Assembly (NCBI GenBank): GCA_963812945.1
Contig: CAWEXD010000010.1
Coordinates: 725,712-789,711, forward strand
Reading direction: 5' to 3'
Length of the DNA: 64,000 bases
Source: DASRDR01 sp963812945 [NCBI: uncultured Candidatus Rokubacteria bacterium]
Lineage (GTDB): Bacteria > Methylomirabilota > Methylomirabilia > Rokubacteriales
Below, in pieces: positions 28,591 through 40,489 of this stretch. Position 1 is the first letter of the stretch, and each line of letters begins with the position of its first letter. Made by a program: the position numbers and the translations under genes. Under the pieces are notes generated by a model. The model saw nothing but the letters and a program-made list of their open reading frames with translations, made no database searches and was not told the origin of the DNA.

Positions 28591-28615
28591 GCTTTCTTGG
28601 GAGGCCTCGTATACT
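28586..28615 (+). promoter_or_regulatory. Sigma70 promoter of the methyltransferase gene
   Basis: TTGACG (28,586-28,591), 18-nt spacer, TATACT (28,610-28,615). The segment from GGCGCGCGTTGACGCT to GGCCTCGTATACT is nearly identical to the promoter at 29,982-30,011. Confidence 0.75.
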
Positions 28616-28764
28616 CCCAGGAGGCCCTGCAGCCGCGTGGACCGATGTCTCACCGCAGGTGGTCCTGGCATTTCCTGTCCCCGGGGGATTGAGCCTCGAC
28701 GCGCAGCTCCACGCGCCTCCGCGTCCCCCGTCGTGCGGCTTGTCGTCCTGAGAGGGAGGCGTCG

Positions 28765-29844
28765 ATGCCAGCGGTGACACCCGAGGGACCCGACACGCGG
28801 CGGTCTCTCCAAGCGCAGTTCGCCGCCCAGCGCATCGCCTTCGGGCCCTTGGTGTTTCAAGCGGCGCGCCTGCTGAGAGATCTGGGGATCCTCGAGGCGC
28901 TCCAGTCGGCGGCCTCCGGACTCACGCGAGAGGAGGTCGCTCGGCGAGTCGACGTGGCGCCGTACGGGGTGACGGTGCTCCTGGAGGCGGGCCTGGCCGC
29001 CGGCCTCGTGCGAGCCTCGGACGGCCGCTACGGTCTGACCGAGGTGGGGCGGTGCCTCCTCACCGATGAGCTGACACGAGTCAATCTGGACGTGGTGCAA
29101 CACTGTCTCTACCAGGCCCTGTACTACCTGGAGGACTCCATCCGGCACGGCGCCCCGGTCGGGCTCGAAAAGGTGTTTGGCCATCGGGACACGATCTACC
29201 CGGCCCTCGCGAGCTTGCCCGAGCCTGCCCAAAACGCCTGGTTCCGCTGGGATCACTACTTCTCGGATCTCGCCTTTCCCGAGGCCGTCCGGCGGGTGTT
29301 CGCCCGGCCGCCGCGCCGGCTGCTCGACGTCGGGGGCAACACCGCCGAGTGGGCGCTGCGCTGTGCCGAGCACTCGGCCGACGTGCGGGTGACCATCATG
29401 GATCTCCCGCAGGTGCTGGTCTTGGCGGAGCGCGCGATCGCCGCGAAGGGGTTGGGCGACCGTATCAACACCCATGCCATGGACCTGCTCGACCATTCGA
29501 GGCCCTTCCCGAGCGGCTTCGACGCGATCTGGATGAGCCAGCTCCTGGTCTGTTTCTCCGAGGAGGATGCGCTGCGGATTCTCCAGCGTGCCCGGGCGGC
29601 GATGGGGCCTGCTGCCACGCTCTACATTCTCGACACCTTCTGGGATCGTCAGCGGCACGAGATCGGCACGTTCTCGCTTCAGCTGATCTCGCTGTACTTC
29701 ACGTGCCTGGCCAACGGCCGGAGCCGGATGTACACGTCGGCGGACGTCATGCGCCTCGTCGAGGCGGCGGGCTTCCGCGTCGAGCGCCTCGAGGACCGCC
29801 TCGGCCTCTGCTCGTCGCTCGTGACGTGCCGGACGGCCCCGTGA
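28765..29844 (+). CDS. SAM-dependent O-methyltransferase
   Basis: 359 aa. N-terminal winged-helix dimerisation domain ([31 protein letters not shown]) and a C-terminal Rossmann domain with SAM motif [15 protein letters not shown], acidic [14 protein letters not shown], and [16 protein letters not shown]. This is the plant-COMT/ hydroxyneurosporene-type small-molecule O-methyltransferase layout. The usual catalytic His region reads [11 protein letters not shown], without the expected His, so the substrate and mechanism are uncertain. RBS GAGAGGGAGG precedes ATG 28,765. No biosynthetic partner gene is adjacent. Confidence 0.85.
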   Translation: MPAVTPEGPDTRRSLQAQFAAQRIAFGPLVFQAARLLRDLGILEALQSAASGLTREEVARRVDVAPYGVTVLLEAGLAAGLVRASDGRYGLTEVGRCLLTDELTRVNLDVVQHCLYQALYYLEDSIRHGAPVGLEKVFGHRDTIYPALASLPEPAQNAWFRWDHYFSDLAFPEAVRRVFARPPRRLLDVGGNTAEWALRCAEHSADVRVTIMDLPQVLVLAERAIAAKGLGDRINTHAMDLLDHSRPFPSGFDAIWMSQLLVCFSEEDALRILQRARAAMGPAATLYILDTFWDRQRHEIGTFSLQLISLYFTCLANGRSRMYTSADVMRLVEAAGFRVERLEDRLGLCSSLVTCRTAP

Positions 29845-29981
29845 CCGGCCCCGACCCCGGGGCCGGGGGGCGCGGTCGTGTGGGTCGGAAGGGGTGCGGG
29901 CGCTCGAGCGGCCGATCGGGCGGCGCCGCCCTCCGGGGCCCGGGGGCACGCCCGGCGCGGGCCGCGCGGCCTCGGCGCGCG

Positions 29982-30011
29982 TTGACGCTCTGTCGGACGG
30001 CCTCGTATACT
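29982..30011 (+). promoter_or_regulatory. Sigma70 promoter of the carboxylase-mutase unit
   Basis: TTGACG (29,982-29,987), 18-nt spacer, TATACT (30,006-30,011), with a transcript start expected near 30,018. Confidence 0.75.
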
Positions 30012-30020
30012 GTGGGACTC

Positions 30021-30070
30021 ATGTTCCCCCCCCCGGCTGTCCCCCCGCGCCCTGCCCCTGGGCTGCCCGG

Positions 30071-30074
<4 letters not shown>
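30021..30074 (+). CDS. Possible 17-residue leader peptide before the carboxylase gene
   Basis: ATG 30,021 opens a short frame, [17 protein letters not shown], ending in TGA at 30,072-30,074. That stop overlaps the TTG start of the next gene (TTGA). The peptide is Pro-rich with a PPP run. Translation of it could couple to the downstream TTG, which has no good Shine-Dalgarno of its own. Speculative. Confidence 0.35.
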
Positions 30075-31621
<1,547 letters not shown>

Positions 31622-31622
31622 G

Positions 31623-31671
31623 CCACAGGCCGCCACAGGCCGAAGGCCGTCCGATCGAGGCCGTCCGATCA
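31623..31671 (+). repeat. Dispersed repeat copy 4 (pccB-mutase junction)
   Basis: CCACAGGCCG, then the core CCACAGGCCGAAGGCCGTCC (31,633-31,652) and GATCGAGGCCGTCCGATCAAC. The following GGTAGCCCCAGTGAGC matches copy 2 before nuoE. It ends just before the mutase start at 31,698. Confidence 0.9.
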
Positions 31672-31697
31672 ACTCCCGCGGAGCCAGGGTAGCCCCA

Positions 31698-33398
<1,701 letters not shown>

Positions 33399-33465
33399 CC
33401 GCATGCGACGATTCGAGGCCGGGGTCGACGAGAGAGGTCTACGGGAGACAGACGTGAGGAGAACC

Positions 33466-35280
33466 ATGATCCGGATCCTCCTGGGCCTGGCGGCGGTCCT
33501 CGGGCCGGCCGGCGCGGCGCGGGCGGACGTGCTGCAGGACCTCGGGACGACCTACCAGAAGGCCGCCGAGACGCTCGCCGCCGCGTTCCCGAAGTGGGAG
33601 GGCCAGGTGGCGGCGGTGGGCCCGGATGCCGTCCGCGTCGAGGGCACGGGCATCGAGAGCCTGCGCCCGGGTCTGGAGGTCACTCTCTTCCGGCGCGGGG
33701 ACATGTTCCGGCACCCCATCACGGGCCAGCCGCTGGGGCACATGGAGCAAGTCCTGGGCACCCTCGTCGTGAGGGCGGTCGAGGGCGGGGGGGCGAGCGG
33801 CCGCTTCCTGCCCGCGCCCGATCGCCCCGCCCCGGCGGCGGGCGACGGCGCGCGGATCACGGCCGGGCGGCTCCCGGTCGCGGTCCTGCCGACGAGCGGG
33901 GTCCAGGCGGCCTTCGACAGCGCGGACCAGACCCAGCTCCTGCTCGTGGCCCGGTTCTCCGCGCTGCTCGAGAAGACCGGACGCTTCCTTGCTGTGGACC
34001 CCCAGCGCGTTCTGGACCTGGTCGGACGGGGCCGGGCCTCCCAGGTCACGCCGCTCGAGGTGAGCCGGCAGCTCGGCGGCGTGGCGGTGGTCTCTTCCCG
34101 CCTGGTCCGGGAGGAGACGGCCCGCGTCCTCGAGACGACGTGGACGTCCGGCCAGACCGGCGACACGCTCGCGTCCCTCCGCACGCGGCTGGTGCCCACG
34201 CCCCATCCACCCCGGTTCGCGTGGGAGGAGACGCCGGAGCTCGAGCGCCGCTACCCGCTCGACGGGCCCGTGCGGGCCCTCGCGCTCGGGGACCTCGATG
34301 GCGACGGGCGGGCGGAGCTGGTCGTCGGCGACGAGCAGATCATCACGGCGTACCGGACGGTGGAGGGCGGCAGCCCGGCCCCGGTGGAGGGCACCGTGTT
34401 CCGGGCCGACGGCCTGATCCTCTCGGTCGACGTGGCGCCCGTGATGGGGACCCCGAAGGCCCAGCTGGTCGTGGTGGACCAGCGTGGGGAGGGTCGCATC
34501 GGCGTACGCGCGCGCGTTCTCGAATGGGGCGGGGATGGATTCCGGCTGATCTACGAGACGTGGGGTCGCCACCTGCGGGTGATTCGGGTCGGGACCGAGG
34601 ATTGGCTGCTCGAGCAGGAGGCCGCCGAGACCGAGCCGTTTTCGCCCGAGGTTCGGCGCCTCGTCTGGGACGGCGCGCGATTCCAGGAGGGCGCGCGGCT
34701 CCGTGTCCCCCGGGGCATGAGCATCTACGGGCTGGCCCTGGTCCGCCTGTCCGGGAGTCCCGAGCCGGACGTCGTGGCCTTCACCGATGACTACCGGCTG
34801 AGCGCGTGGACCGCGAAGGGGCAGCGCCTCTGGACGAGCGTCGAGCCGCTGGGCGGCTCCGCCGTGACGTTCGAGTTCCAGCCGACCGGGGGCGCGCGCC
34901 GCCAGTCGGGGGACGACACGCTCGTGGGCCGGGTGGCCGGCCGCGTGGTTCCGCTGCCGGGCGGGTCGGCCCCCGAGGTCCTCGTCTACGAGAACCTCCT
35001 CCCGACGTTCCAGCAGGGGCGCGGCCTCCTCCCCCGGCTGGCGGCGACCCTCTACAACCGGGGCCGGATCCACCGGCTCCGCTGGCGCGACGGCGCGTTC
35101 GTCCGGGTGTGGCAGAGCGGCGTGACGGACGGGTACATCGCCGACTTCGGCTACGGAGACCTCGACGGGGATGGCCTGCCGGAGGTGGTGGTCGGGGTCG
35201 TCCCGCGCGGGTTCGACGCCGAGACGCTGAGCCCCGTCGGGCGCCCCCGCGGGCGCATCCTGGTGTACGAGCTGCCCTGA
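33466..35280 (+). CDS. Exported FG-GAP/VCBS repeat protein
   Basis: 604 aa. Signal peptide MIRILLGLAAVLGPAGAARA at ATG 33,466 ([12 protein letters not shown]); an upstream in-frame ATG at 33,403 would bury it. The N-terminal half has a GLEVTLFRRGDMFRHPITG strand region and a VAVLPTSGVQAAFDSADQTQ segment like TolB/FlgT-style surface modules. The C-terminal half has calcium-binding FG-GAP blades: LALGDLDGDGRAELVVGDE and FGYGDLDGDGLPEVVVGVV. Probably a periplasmic or outer-membrane-associated beta-propeller. Exact role unknown. Confidence 0.8.
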   Translation: MIRILLGLAAVLGPAGAARADVLQDLGTTYQKAAETLAAAFPKWEGQVAAVGPDAVRVEGTGIESLRPGLEVTLFRRGDMFRHPITGQPLGHMEQVLGTLVVRAVEGGGASGRFLPAPDRPAPAAGDGARITAGRLPVAVLPTSGVQAAFDSADQTQLLLVARFSALLEKTGRFLAVDPQRVLDLVGRGRASQVTPLEVSRQLGGVAVVSSRLVREETARVLETTWTSGQTGDTLASLRTRLVPTPHPPRFAWEETPELERRYPLDGPVRALALGDLDGDGRAELVVGDEQIITAYRTVEGGSPAPVEGTVFRADGLILSVDVAPVMGTPKAQLVVVDQRGEGRIGVRARVLEWGGDGFRLIYETWGRHLRVIRVGTEDWLLEQEAAETEPFSPEVRRLVWDGARFQEGARLRVPRGMSIYGLALVRLSGSPEPDVVAFTDDYRLSAWTAKGQRLWTSVEPLGGSAVTFEFQPTGGARRQSGDDTLVGRVAGRVVPLPGGSAPEVLVYENLLPTFQQGRGLLPRLAATLYNRGRIHRLRWRDGAFVRVWQSGVTDGYIADFGYGDLDGDGLPEVVVGVVPRGFDAETLSPVGRPRGRILVYELP

Positions 35281-35341
35281 CGCCGCCCGCGGGCCCCTCT
35301 GAGCGGGGTGTCCACGGGCGGACACCCGGCCGAAACGGGGC

Positions 35342-35370
35342 TTGACACGGGTTTTTGGCCGGTGCTAAGG
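35342..35370 (+). promoter_or_regulatory. Probable promoter of the porin gene
   Basis: TTGACA (35,342-35,347), 17-nt spacer ending in TGG TG, then CTAAGG (35,365-35,370). The leader to the porin ATG is about 205 nt (to 35,582) and contains no gene I can support. Confidence 0.5.
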
Positions 35371-35582
35371 TTGCGCCGGTTTTGTACATTATCTCGACGT
35401 CTCTCCGGCGATCCGGCCGGAGCTGCGATGGTCGAGAGGGGGGGGTGATGCAGGGCACCAAGGGAAGGGTCGTCGCCCGTTTCACCCAAGCAAGGCACTC
35501 ATCGTCGTTAAGTAGCGCACCGGAACGTAGTGCACCAGAGACGGGCGTCATCCAGGGTTGGATGGCGTCGGGAGGTACGGGA

Positions 35583-37079
35583 ATGAAGCGAGCACTGGCG
35601 TTGCTCGTCGGGGGGGTGCTGGTCCTCGGATCGGCCCTCGCCGCGCACGCGCAGGCCCCGACCGTCAGCTTCGGCGGGCAGATGCGTGTCTACGGATTCG
35701 TCTTCGACAACATCACGGACTTCAAGGACAGCGAAGGCGGCGCCACCCGCGACAGCAACAGCTTCTACTTCCAGCGGTGGCGTCTGTTCACGAACGTCGA
35801 GAGCGCCGACAAGAAGGCCAAGGTGGTCTGGGGCGTCGAGGTCGGCGACCTCACCTGGGGCACCAACGGCGGCTCGTCGGGCGGCGAGTATCGTGGCTGC
35901 CCGGGTTCGTTGGCGGGGACCACTCCCGTTGTGACGGTTCCCGCGCCGGCGGGCTCACCGCCGGGCACGCCGCCGACCACGGCGACGGTCACGGTCCCGG
36001 CCATCGGCGGTAACAACGCGGTCGGGAAGGGATCCGGCGGCTGTCTCGGCAGTGACGGCCTCAACGTCGAGACCAAGCACGCGTACCTCTGGTTCGACAC
36101 CGGGCAGTGGCTGCCGGGGTCGTCCATCACGCTGGGTCAGCAGAGCATCGTGTTCATGACCGGGCCGCTCGGCGGGTACTTCGACGAGGACGGCGCGGCG
36201 ATCAAGCTCAACATGAAGTTCGACCCGGTCGACGTCGAGCTGTACACGGCGAAGGTCGGTGAAGGCCTCCGGCCGAACGCCGACGACACCGACATGTACG
36301 TCGCGCGCCTCGGGGCCAACATCGACAAGAATATCCGGCTCACGCTCGAGGGCATGCTCGTCGACGAGAAGGCGCTCGCCGGCGGGAACCTCGGTGACAC
36401 GTTCTGGGTTGGCGCCACGGTTGGCGCGAAGGTCGGAGACATCCAGATCGACGGGGCGGTCGTGTACGGCATGCGGGCCATCGCCCGCGCGGCAGCCGCC
36501 GGACCGGGCGATCCGTTCTCGGAGGAGGGGTTCGGCGCCTTCGTGACGGCGCGGATCCCGGTCGGTCCCCTCAGTGTGTTTGCGGTAGGCTGGTACACCA
36601 CGGGTGACGACGCGGTCGGGCCGGCGGGCTGCGCGGGCCCCGGCACGAACGCAGGCTGCAACGCCCAGGGCGGAGCCCGGACCCTGGCCAAGGATTCTGA
36701 CAAGCTCCCGATCCCGGAGTCCGGCGCTGGCTGGTTCGGCGGCGGCGGCCCGTACATCGCGGAGTGGCTCTTCGGTCTCTCTTCGCTCGGTGCCCCGTCG
36801 ATCGGCCAGGTCCACTATGCGGACCCGACCGGCACGTGGGGTCTCGGTGCCTCGGTGACCTACGCGCTGACGCCGGCGGTTTCGGTCGGCGGCGGTGCGG
36901 CGTACGTCATGGCCACGGATGCGGCGGGCCCCTACGGCGACGCTCTCTTCGAGATCGACGCAGGCGCCACGTACCGCTTCAACCCGAACCTGGTCTTCAA
37001 CCTGTTCGGCGGTGTCATGCTTCCTGACGAGGGTGACATGGCCTGGGCCCTCACCTTCCGGACGCAGTACTCCTTCTAG
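35583..37079 (+). CDS. Outer-membrane porin-like beta-barrel protein
   Basis: 498 aa. Signal peptide ALALLVGGVLVLGSALAAHA ending AQA, then FGGQMRVYGFVFDNITDF at the start of the barrel, many alternating amphipathic strands, and a C-terminal Phe (FRTQYSF) as required for BAM assembly. A Pro/Thr/Gly-rich insert with two Cys (about residues 105-150) looks like a surface loop. Probably a general or anion-type porin; substrate unknown. A strong terminator follows, so it is a single-gene transcript. Confidence 0.85.
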   Translation: MKRALALLVGGVLVLGSALAAHAQAPTVSFGGQMRVYGFVFDNITDFKDSEGGATRDSNSFYFQRWRLFTNVESADKKAKVVWGVEVGDLTWGTNGGSSGGEYRGCPGSLAGTTPVVTVPAPAGSPPGTPPTTATVTVPAIGGNNAVGKGSGGCLGSDGLNVETKHAYLWFDTGQWLPGSSITLGQQSIVFMTGPLGGYFDEDGAAIKLNMKFDPVDVELYTAKVGEGLRPNADDTDMYVARLGANIDKNIRLTLEGMLVDEKALAGGNLGDTFWVGATVGAKVGDIQIDGAVVYGMRAIARAAAAGPGDPFSEEGFGAFVTARIPVGPLSVFAVGWYTTGDDAVGPAGCAGPGTNAGCNAQGGARTLAKDSDKLPIPESGAGWFGGGGPYIAEWLFGLSSLGAPSIGQVHYADPTGTWGLGASVTYALTPAVSVGGGAAYVMATDAAGPYGDALFEIDAGATYRFNPNLVFNLFGGVMLPDEGDMAWALTFRTQYSF

Positions 37080-37098
37080 ACCCTGTCCGGTAGTCCCA

Positions 37099-37131
37099 CG
37101 CCCCAGGGGGGTGACCCCCTGGGGCGTTTTT
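37099..37131 (+). terminator. Strong intrinsic terminator of the porin gene
   Basis: A perfect 12-bp stem CGCCCCAGGGGG/CCCCCTGGGGCG with loop GTGA, followed by TTTTTGTTT. Confidence 0.95.
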
Positions 37132-37177
37132 GTTTCCCCTTGATTCCCCGCGAGGCCGACCAGACAATGACCGCACG

Positions 37178-38038
37178 ATGGGGCGGACGGCACGTCGTCT
37201 GTGGGCGCTGGGGCTGGTGGCGGCGATCGGCGGGGGCGCGTGGCTGCCGGCCTGGGGGCAGCAGCCGGCCGCCACGACCGTCCTGCGAGTCGCCCTCCTG
37301 CCCCAGTGGACGATCCACCAGCATCGAGGGGGGCTGGCCCTCCGCGCGGCCATCGAGGGGGGGGTCGTCGACCGGACCGTTTTCGCCTGGCAGCGCGGGG
37401 TCATCCAGCGGCAGGCGCTCGTGCGTAAGCCGGTCCGCGTCCTCCCCGGCGCCGAGGCGGCGCCCCTCGGGGGTCGCGGGCAATTCGATCTCGGAGCCGT
37501 GCGGCTACCGGCGGGCCCGTCGGCCTGGACGGAGATCGAGGTGACCCGCGCGGCTCCCCGTGCAGACGACGTCCTGGTCCTCGAGATCGGGGGCGAGCGC
37601 AACACCGTGTCTCAGGTGCTCGAGACCCTCCTGATCGCTCAGCCGGGGCGGGAGCTCGTCGCGGTGCCGCTGGCGCGGTCGGCCCTCATCCCGGGGGCGG
37701 GGGTGCCGGTGGTCGCGGCGCCCTTCGAGCAGCCTCTCCCGGCGGCGATGGGCCAGCGGTTCCGCGAGGAAGCCGGGATGAGCCTCCTCGTGGTCCGGAG
37801 TCCCCTCTGGGACATCCGCAACGGCGACATGACGGCGAGTGGCCCCGCCGACACCGTGCCGCTGGGGACCGTCGGTGACTGGCGCGATGGCGACCGAGTG
37901 TTCATCCGGGTCGACGCCGCGACGCTGGCCCGGGGCGCGTCCGGACTCGTGCTGGGGTGGAAGGACCGCACGCTCAGGCCGGATCCGGACGGCGAGTTCC
38001 CCAAGCGCTCCGCCCTGCCGTTCCCCCTCGTCCGCTGA
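37178..38038 (+). CDS. Exported protein of unknown function
   Basis: 286 aa. Signal peptide LWALGLVAAIGGGAWLPAWG follows ATG 37,178. The body has LPQWTIHQHRGGLALRAAIEG, a YRK-less beta-rich middle and TVPLGTVGDWRDGDRVFIRV near the end. I do not recognise the family. It lies between the porin terminator and the prenyl synthase gene, and reads in the same direction. Confidence 0.65.
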   Translation: MGRTARRLWALGLVAAIGGGAWLPAWGQQPAATTVLRVALLPQWTIHQHRGGLALRAAIEGGVVDRTVFAWQRGVIQRQALVRKPVRVLPGAEAAPLGGRGQFDLGAVRLPAGPSAWTEIEVTRAAPRADDVLVLEIGGERNTVSQVLETLLIAQPGRELVAVPLARSALIPGAGVPVVAAPFEQPLPAAMGQRFREEAGMSLLVVRSPLWDIRNGDMTASGPADTVPLGTVGDWRDGDRVFIRVDAATLARGASGLVLGWKDRTLRPDPDGEFPKRSALPFPLVR

Positions 38039-38085
38039 GCGGTGCGGAGCCCACTCGGGTCCCCGCCCACCGCGAGGCCTGTCCC

Positions 38086-39084
38086 GTGAGTCTCGGCCTC
38101 GAGGGCGTTCTCAGGGAGCGGCTCCTCCGGCTCGTGGGTGACGCCCTCCGCGCCTCTGAGGCGGAGATCAACCGCGAGCTGGCCGATTCGCCGGTCCGGC
38201 TCGTCCGGGACCTCGGAGAGCACGTCGCGCTCGCCGGGGGCAAGCGCCTCCGGCCCATCCTGGTTCTCCTGGGCGCCGCGCTCGGCGGGCCCGTGGGACC
38301 CCGCGCGGTCCGGCTCGGGTGCGTCGTCGAGCTCCTCCACACGGCGACGCTGATTCACGACGACGTGGTCGACCAATCCCCTCTCCGGCGGGGCCGGCCG
38401 TCGGCCCACGCCCGATTCGGCGTCGATGCCTCGATCCTGGTGGGCGATCATTTCTATTCGCGCTGCATGGCGCTGCTCGTCCGGGACGGGGACCTGAGAG
38501 TCATGGACGCGCTCGCGTCGGCCATGGTCTCGATGACCGAGGCCGAGGTCTTCCAGCTCGAGCAGAAGCGCGCGGGCGAGCTGTCGGAGGCCGACTATCT
38601 CCACATCATCCGCCAGAAGACGGCGACGTTCATGTCGGCCTGCTGCCGGCTCGGCGGGCTCGCCGCGGGACTCGACGGGGCAGCGGTCGAGGCGCTCGGC
38701 ACGTACGGGGAGCAGATCGGCATCGCCTTCCAGATCATCGACGACTCGCTCGACTTCGGGGCCGACCCCGTCCGGCTCGGGAAGGCCATCGGCCACGACC
38801 TCCGGGAGGGCAAGCGCACCCTGCCGCTGATCGTCACGCTCGACCGGGCCACGGCCGACGAGCGCGCGCGGATCCTGGAGACGCTCGGGCGGCCGGGCGT
38901 GCTCGAGGCCGACGTGGCGGAGGTGCACCGGCTGGTCAAGGTGTACGACGGCGTCGGGTACGCCGTGGGGCGGGCGTCGGCCTACGCGGTGACGGGCGTC
39001 GCCGCGCTGGACCGCCTCCCGGCCTCCGCGGGGCGCGAGATCCTGACCCTCATCGCCGAGTACGTGATCCATCGCGATCGATGA
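38086..39084 (+). CDS. ispB: Polyprenyl diphosphate synthase
   Basis: 332 aa all-alpha prenyltransferase that builds the long isoprenoid tail of quinones. First Asp-rich motif LIHDDVVDQSPLRRG and second QIIDDSLDFG, with GGKRLRP for substrate binding, are intact. GTG 38,086 gives the family N-terminus; the frame stays open to 37,957 inside the previous gene. Chain length (hepta- to deca-prenyl) cannot be read. The end overlaps the next ATG by 4 nt. Confidence 0.92.
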   Translation: MSLGLEGVLRERLLRLVGDALRASEAEINRELADSPVRLVRDLGEHVALAGGKRLRPILVLLGAALGGPVGPRAVRLGCVVELLHTATLIHDDVVDQSPLRRGRPSAHARFGVDASILVGDHFYSRCMALLVRDGDLRVMDALASAMVSMTEAEVFQLEQKRAGELSEADYLHIIRQKTATFMSACCRLGGLAAGLDGAAVEALGTYGEQIGIAFQIIDDSLDFGADPVRLGKAIGHDLREGKRTLPLIVTLDRATADERARILETLGRPGVLEADVAEVHRLVKVYDGVGYAVGRASAYAVTGVAALDRLPASAGREILTLIAEYVIHRDR

Positions 39085-40127
39085 GGCGGCGCCCGAGACG
39101 GCGCTCGCCCGGCCCGCGCGGGCCACACGGCCGAAGCGGCCCAAGCGGAATAGTCACCCTGCTCACCGACTTCGGGCACGACGACGCCTACGTCGGCACG
39201 GTCAAGGGTGTGCTCCTGTCGGTCAACCCCGCGGCCCGGCTCGTTGACCTGACCCACGCGGTGCCCCCGCAGGACGTCCGGCGGGCCGCCCTCCTGCTGG
39301 AGGGCGCCTGGCGGTTCTTCCCGCGGGGCACGGTGCATCTCGCGATCGTGGATCCCGGGGTCGGCGGGGAGCGCCGGGCGATCGTCATCGCGGCCGGCGG
39401 GCACTACTTCGTCGGACCGGACAACGGGCTTCTCGGCTTCTGCTTCGACGTCCCCGGGGCGCGCGGGGTCGTGCTGGCCGAGCCGCGGTACCATCGACGG
39501 CCCGTCAGCCGGACGTTCCATGGCCGCGACGTCTTCGCGCCGGTCGCCGCCCACTGCTCGCGCGGCGTCCGCCTGGCGGCGCTCGGTCCCGCGCTGCGGG
39601 ACCCGGTGCGTCTCCCGGGGCCCCGGCTGCGCCGGGCCGCGGGCCGGCTCGAGGGCGAGGTGCTCCTGGCCGACCGCTTCGGGAATCTCCTGACGAGCCT
39701 GACGCGGCAGGCCCTCGGCCGGTCGCGGGCGCGCGGCGTCCTCCGGATCGGCGGCGCCCGCGTGCGCGGCCTGGCCGGCACCTACGCCGACCGTCCGCGT
39801 CAGGCGCTGGGGGCCGTGATCGACAGCTCGGGCCGGGTGGAGGTGTTCGTGCGGGAGGGCAGCGCCGCGGCGCGGCTCGGAGTGGGGCCGGGCGCGCCGG
39901 TTAGCTGGTGGGTGCCGGGCTCGGCTTCGCCGCCGTCGTCTCGCTCGAGGTCGCGCCGCTCTTCGAGGCCGCGCCGTCGGTCTTCGAGGCCGCGCCGTCG
40001 GTCGATGACGGCGTCGCCGCCGGGGCGGCCGTCGCGTCGCCGCTCGACTTCTTCTCGGACTCCATCCCCTTCTTCCGGCCCTCGGACGGGTAGTCCGTCA
40101 CGTACCAGCCGCCGCCCTTCAGGATGA
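39081..40127 (+). CDS. S-adenosylmethionine hydrolase / adenosyl-transferase family protein (DUF62)
   Basis: 348 aa as read. Signatures of the SAM hydrolase/fluorinase fold: VTLLTDFGHDDAYVGTVKG, LVDLTHAVPPQDV, HLAIVDPGVGGERRAI, YFVGPDNGLLG and ADRFGNLLTSL. Most family members cleave SAM with water to adenosine and methionine. Family homology ends at PVSWWVPG (about 39,915); the last ~70 residues are Ser/Arg-rich and run antisense over the fmdB gene for 227 nt. A stop exists one frame over at 39,902-39,904, so the tail may come from a 1-nt indel. Confidence 0.85.
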   Translation: MRRRPRRRSPGPRGPHGRSGPSGIVTLLTDFGHDDAYVGTVKGVLLSVNPAARLVDLTHAVPPQDVRRAALLLEGAWRFFPRGTVHLAIVDPGVGGERRAIVIAAGGHYFVGPDNGLLGFCFDVPGARGVVLAEPRYHRRPVSRTFHGRDVFAPVAAHCSRGVRLAALGPALRDPVRLPGPRLRRAAGRLEGEVLLADRFGNLLTSLTRQALGRSRARGVLRIGGARVRGLAGTYADRPRQALGAVIDSSGRVEVFVREGSAAARLGVGPGAPVSWWVPGSASPPSSRSRSRRSSRPRRRSSRPRRRSMTASPPGRPSRRRSTSSRTPSPSSGPRTGSPSRTSRRPSG

Positions 40128-40260
40128 ACGGCGCGGCCGACAGGAGCCGCCGGATGGGGCCGCCGCATCGCTCGCAGGTGGTCAGAGGCTCGGCCGAGAT
40201 GCGCTGGCGCACCTCGAAGGTGCGCTCGCACTGGTCGCAACGGTAGTCGTAGGTGGGCAC
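39901..40260 (-). CDS. FmdB-family zinc-ribbon regulatory-type protein
   Basis: 119 aa. N-terminal zinc ribbon PTYDYRCDQCERTFEV with a second pair CERCGGPI, then LLSAAPFILKGGGWYVTDYP, the standard FmdB core. An Ala/Ser/Thr-rich tail holds a TDGAASK repeat. The GTG at 40,260 is chosen because the family starts with M-PTY(D/E)Y and because an upstream ATG would lie on the promoter (TATACT at 40,339-40,344, minus strand). Confidence 0.88.
   Translation of the reverse strand: MPTYDYRCDQCERTFEVRQRISAEPLTTCERCGGPIRRLLSAAPFILKGGGWYVTDYPSEGRKKGMESEKKSSGDATAAPAATPSSTDGAASKTDGAASKSGATSSETTAAKPSPAPTS
39960..40001 (-). repeat. Exact 21-bp tandem duplication in fmdB
   Basis: Two identical 21-bp units (39,960-39,980 and 39,981-40,001) encode the repeated TDGAASK in the FmdB tail. 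Confidence 0.9.
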
Positions 40261-40338
40261 CGCGTTCCCTCCAACAGAAAGGGCGCGCCTTCGCGCCCCA
40301 CGTCCGGACGGCATCGCCTGAGCTCGCCGCCCCGCAAA

Positions 40339-40344
40339 GTATAG
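40339..40344 (-). promoter_or_regulatory. -10 box of the fmdB promoter
   Basis: TATACT on the minus strand, about 80 nt before the GTG start; no good -35 box is visible. Confidence 0.45.
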
Positions 40345-40398
40345 CACTCGCCCTCGGCGGCTGCCAGGCGCGGCGAGCCGCCGGGAGGCTTTTCGCGA

Positions 40399-40427
40399 TT
40401 GCGACGATGAGCCCCCCCTGCTACCAT
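40399..40427 (+). promoter_or_regulatory. Probable promoter of the carbonic anhydrase-hisS-aspS unit
   Basis: TTGCGA (40,399-40,404), 17-nt spacer, TACCAT (40,422-40,427) preceded by TGC. The same TTGCGA-N17-TACxAx arrangement precedes tyrS. Confidence 0.5.
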
Positions 40428-40489
40428 TCCCCTTTGTTCACGGGGCTTTTCCGACCCGATGTCCATCGGTCCTTCCCGGGGGAGGCAGG

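Noticed and set aside
35371-35582. Long leader of the porin gene considered as a riboswitch
   Set aside because: I could not match it to any riboswitch core, and no small-molecule link is evident.
37957-38085. Upstream ATG for the polyprenyl synthase
   Set aside because: It lies inside the previous gene and adds residues absent from the family; GTG 38,086 fits better.
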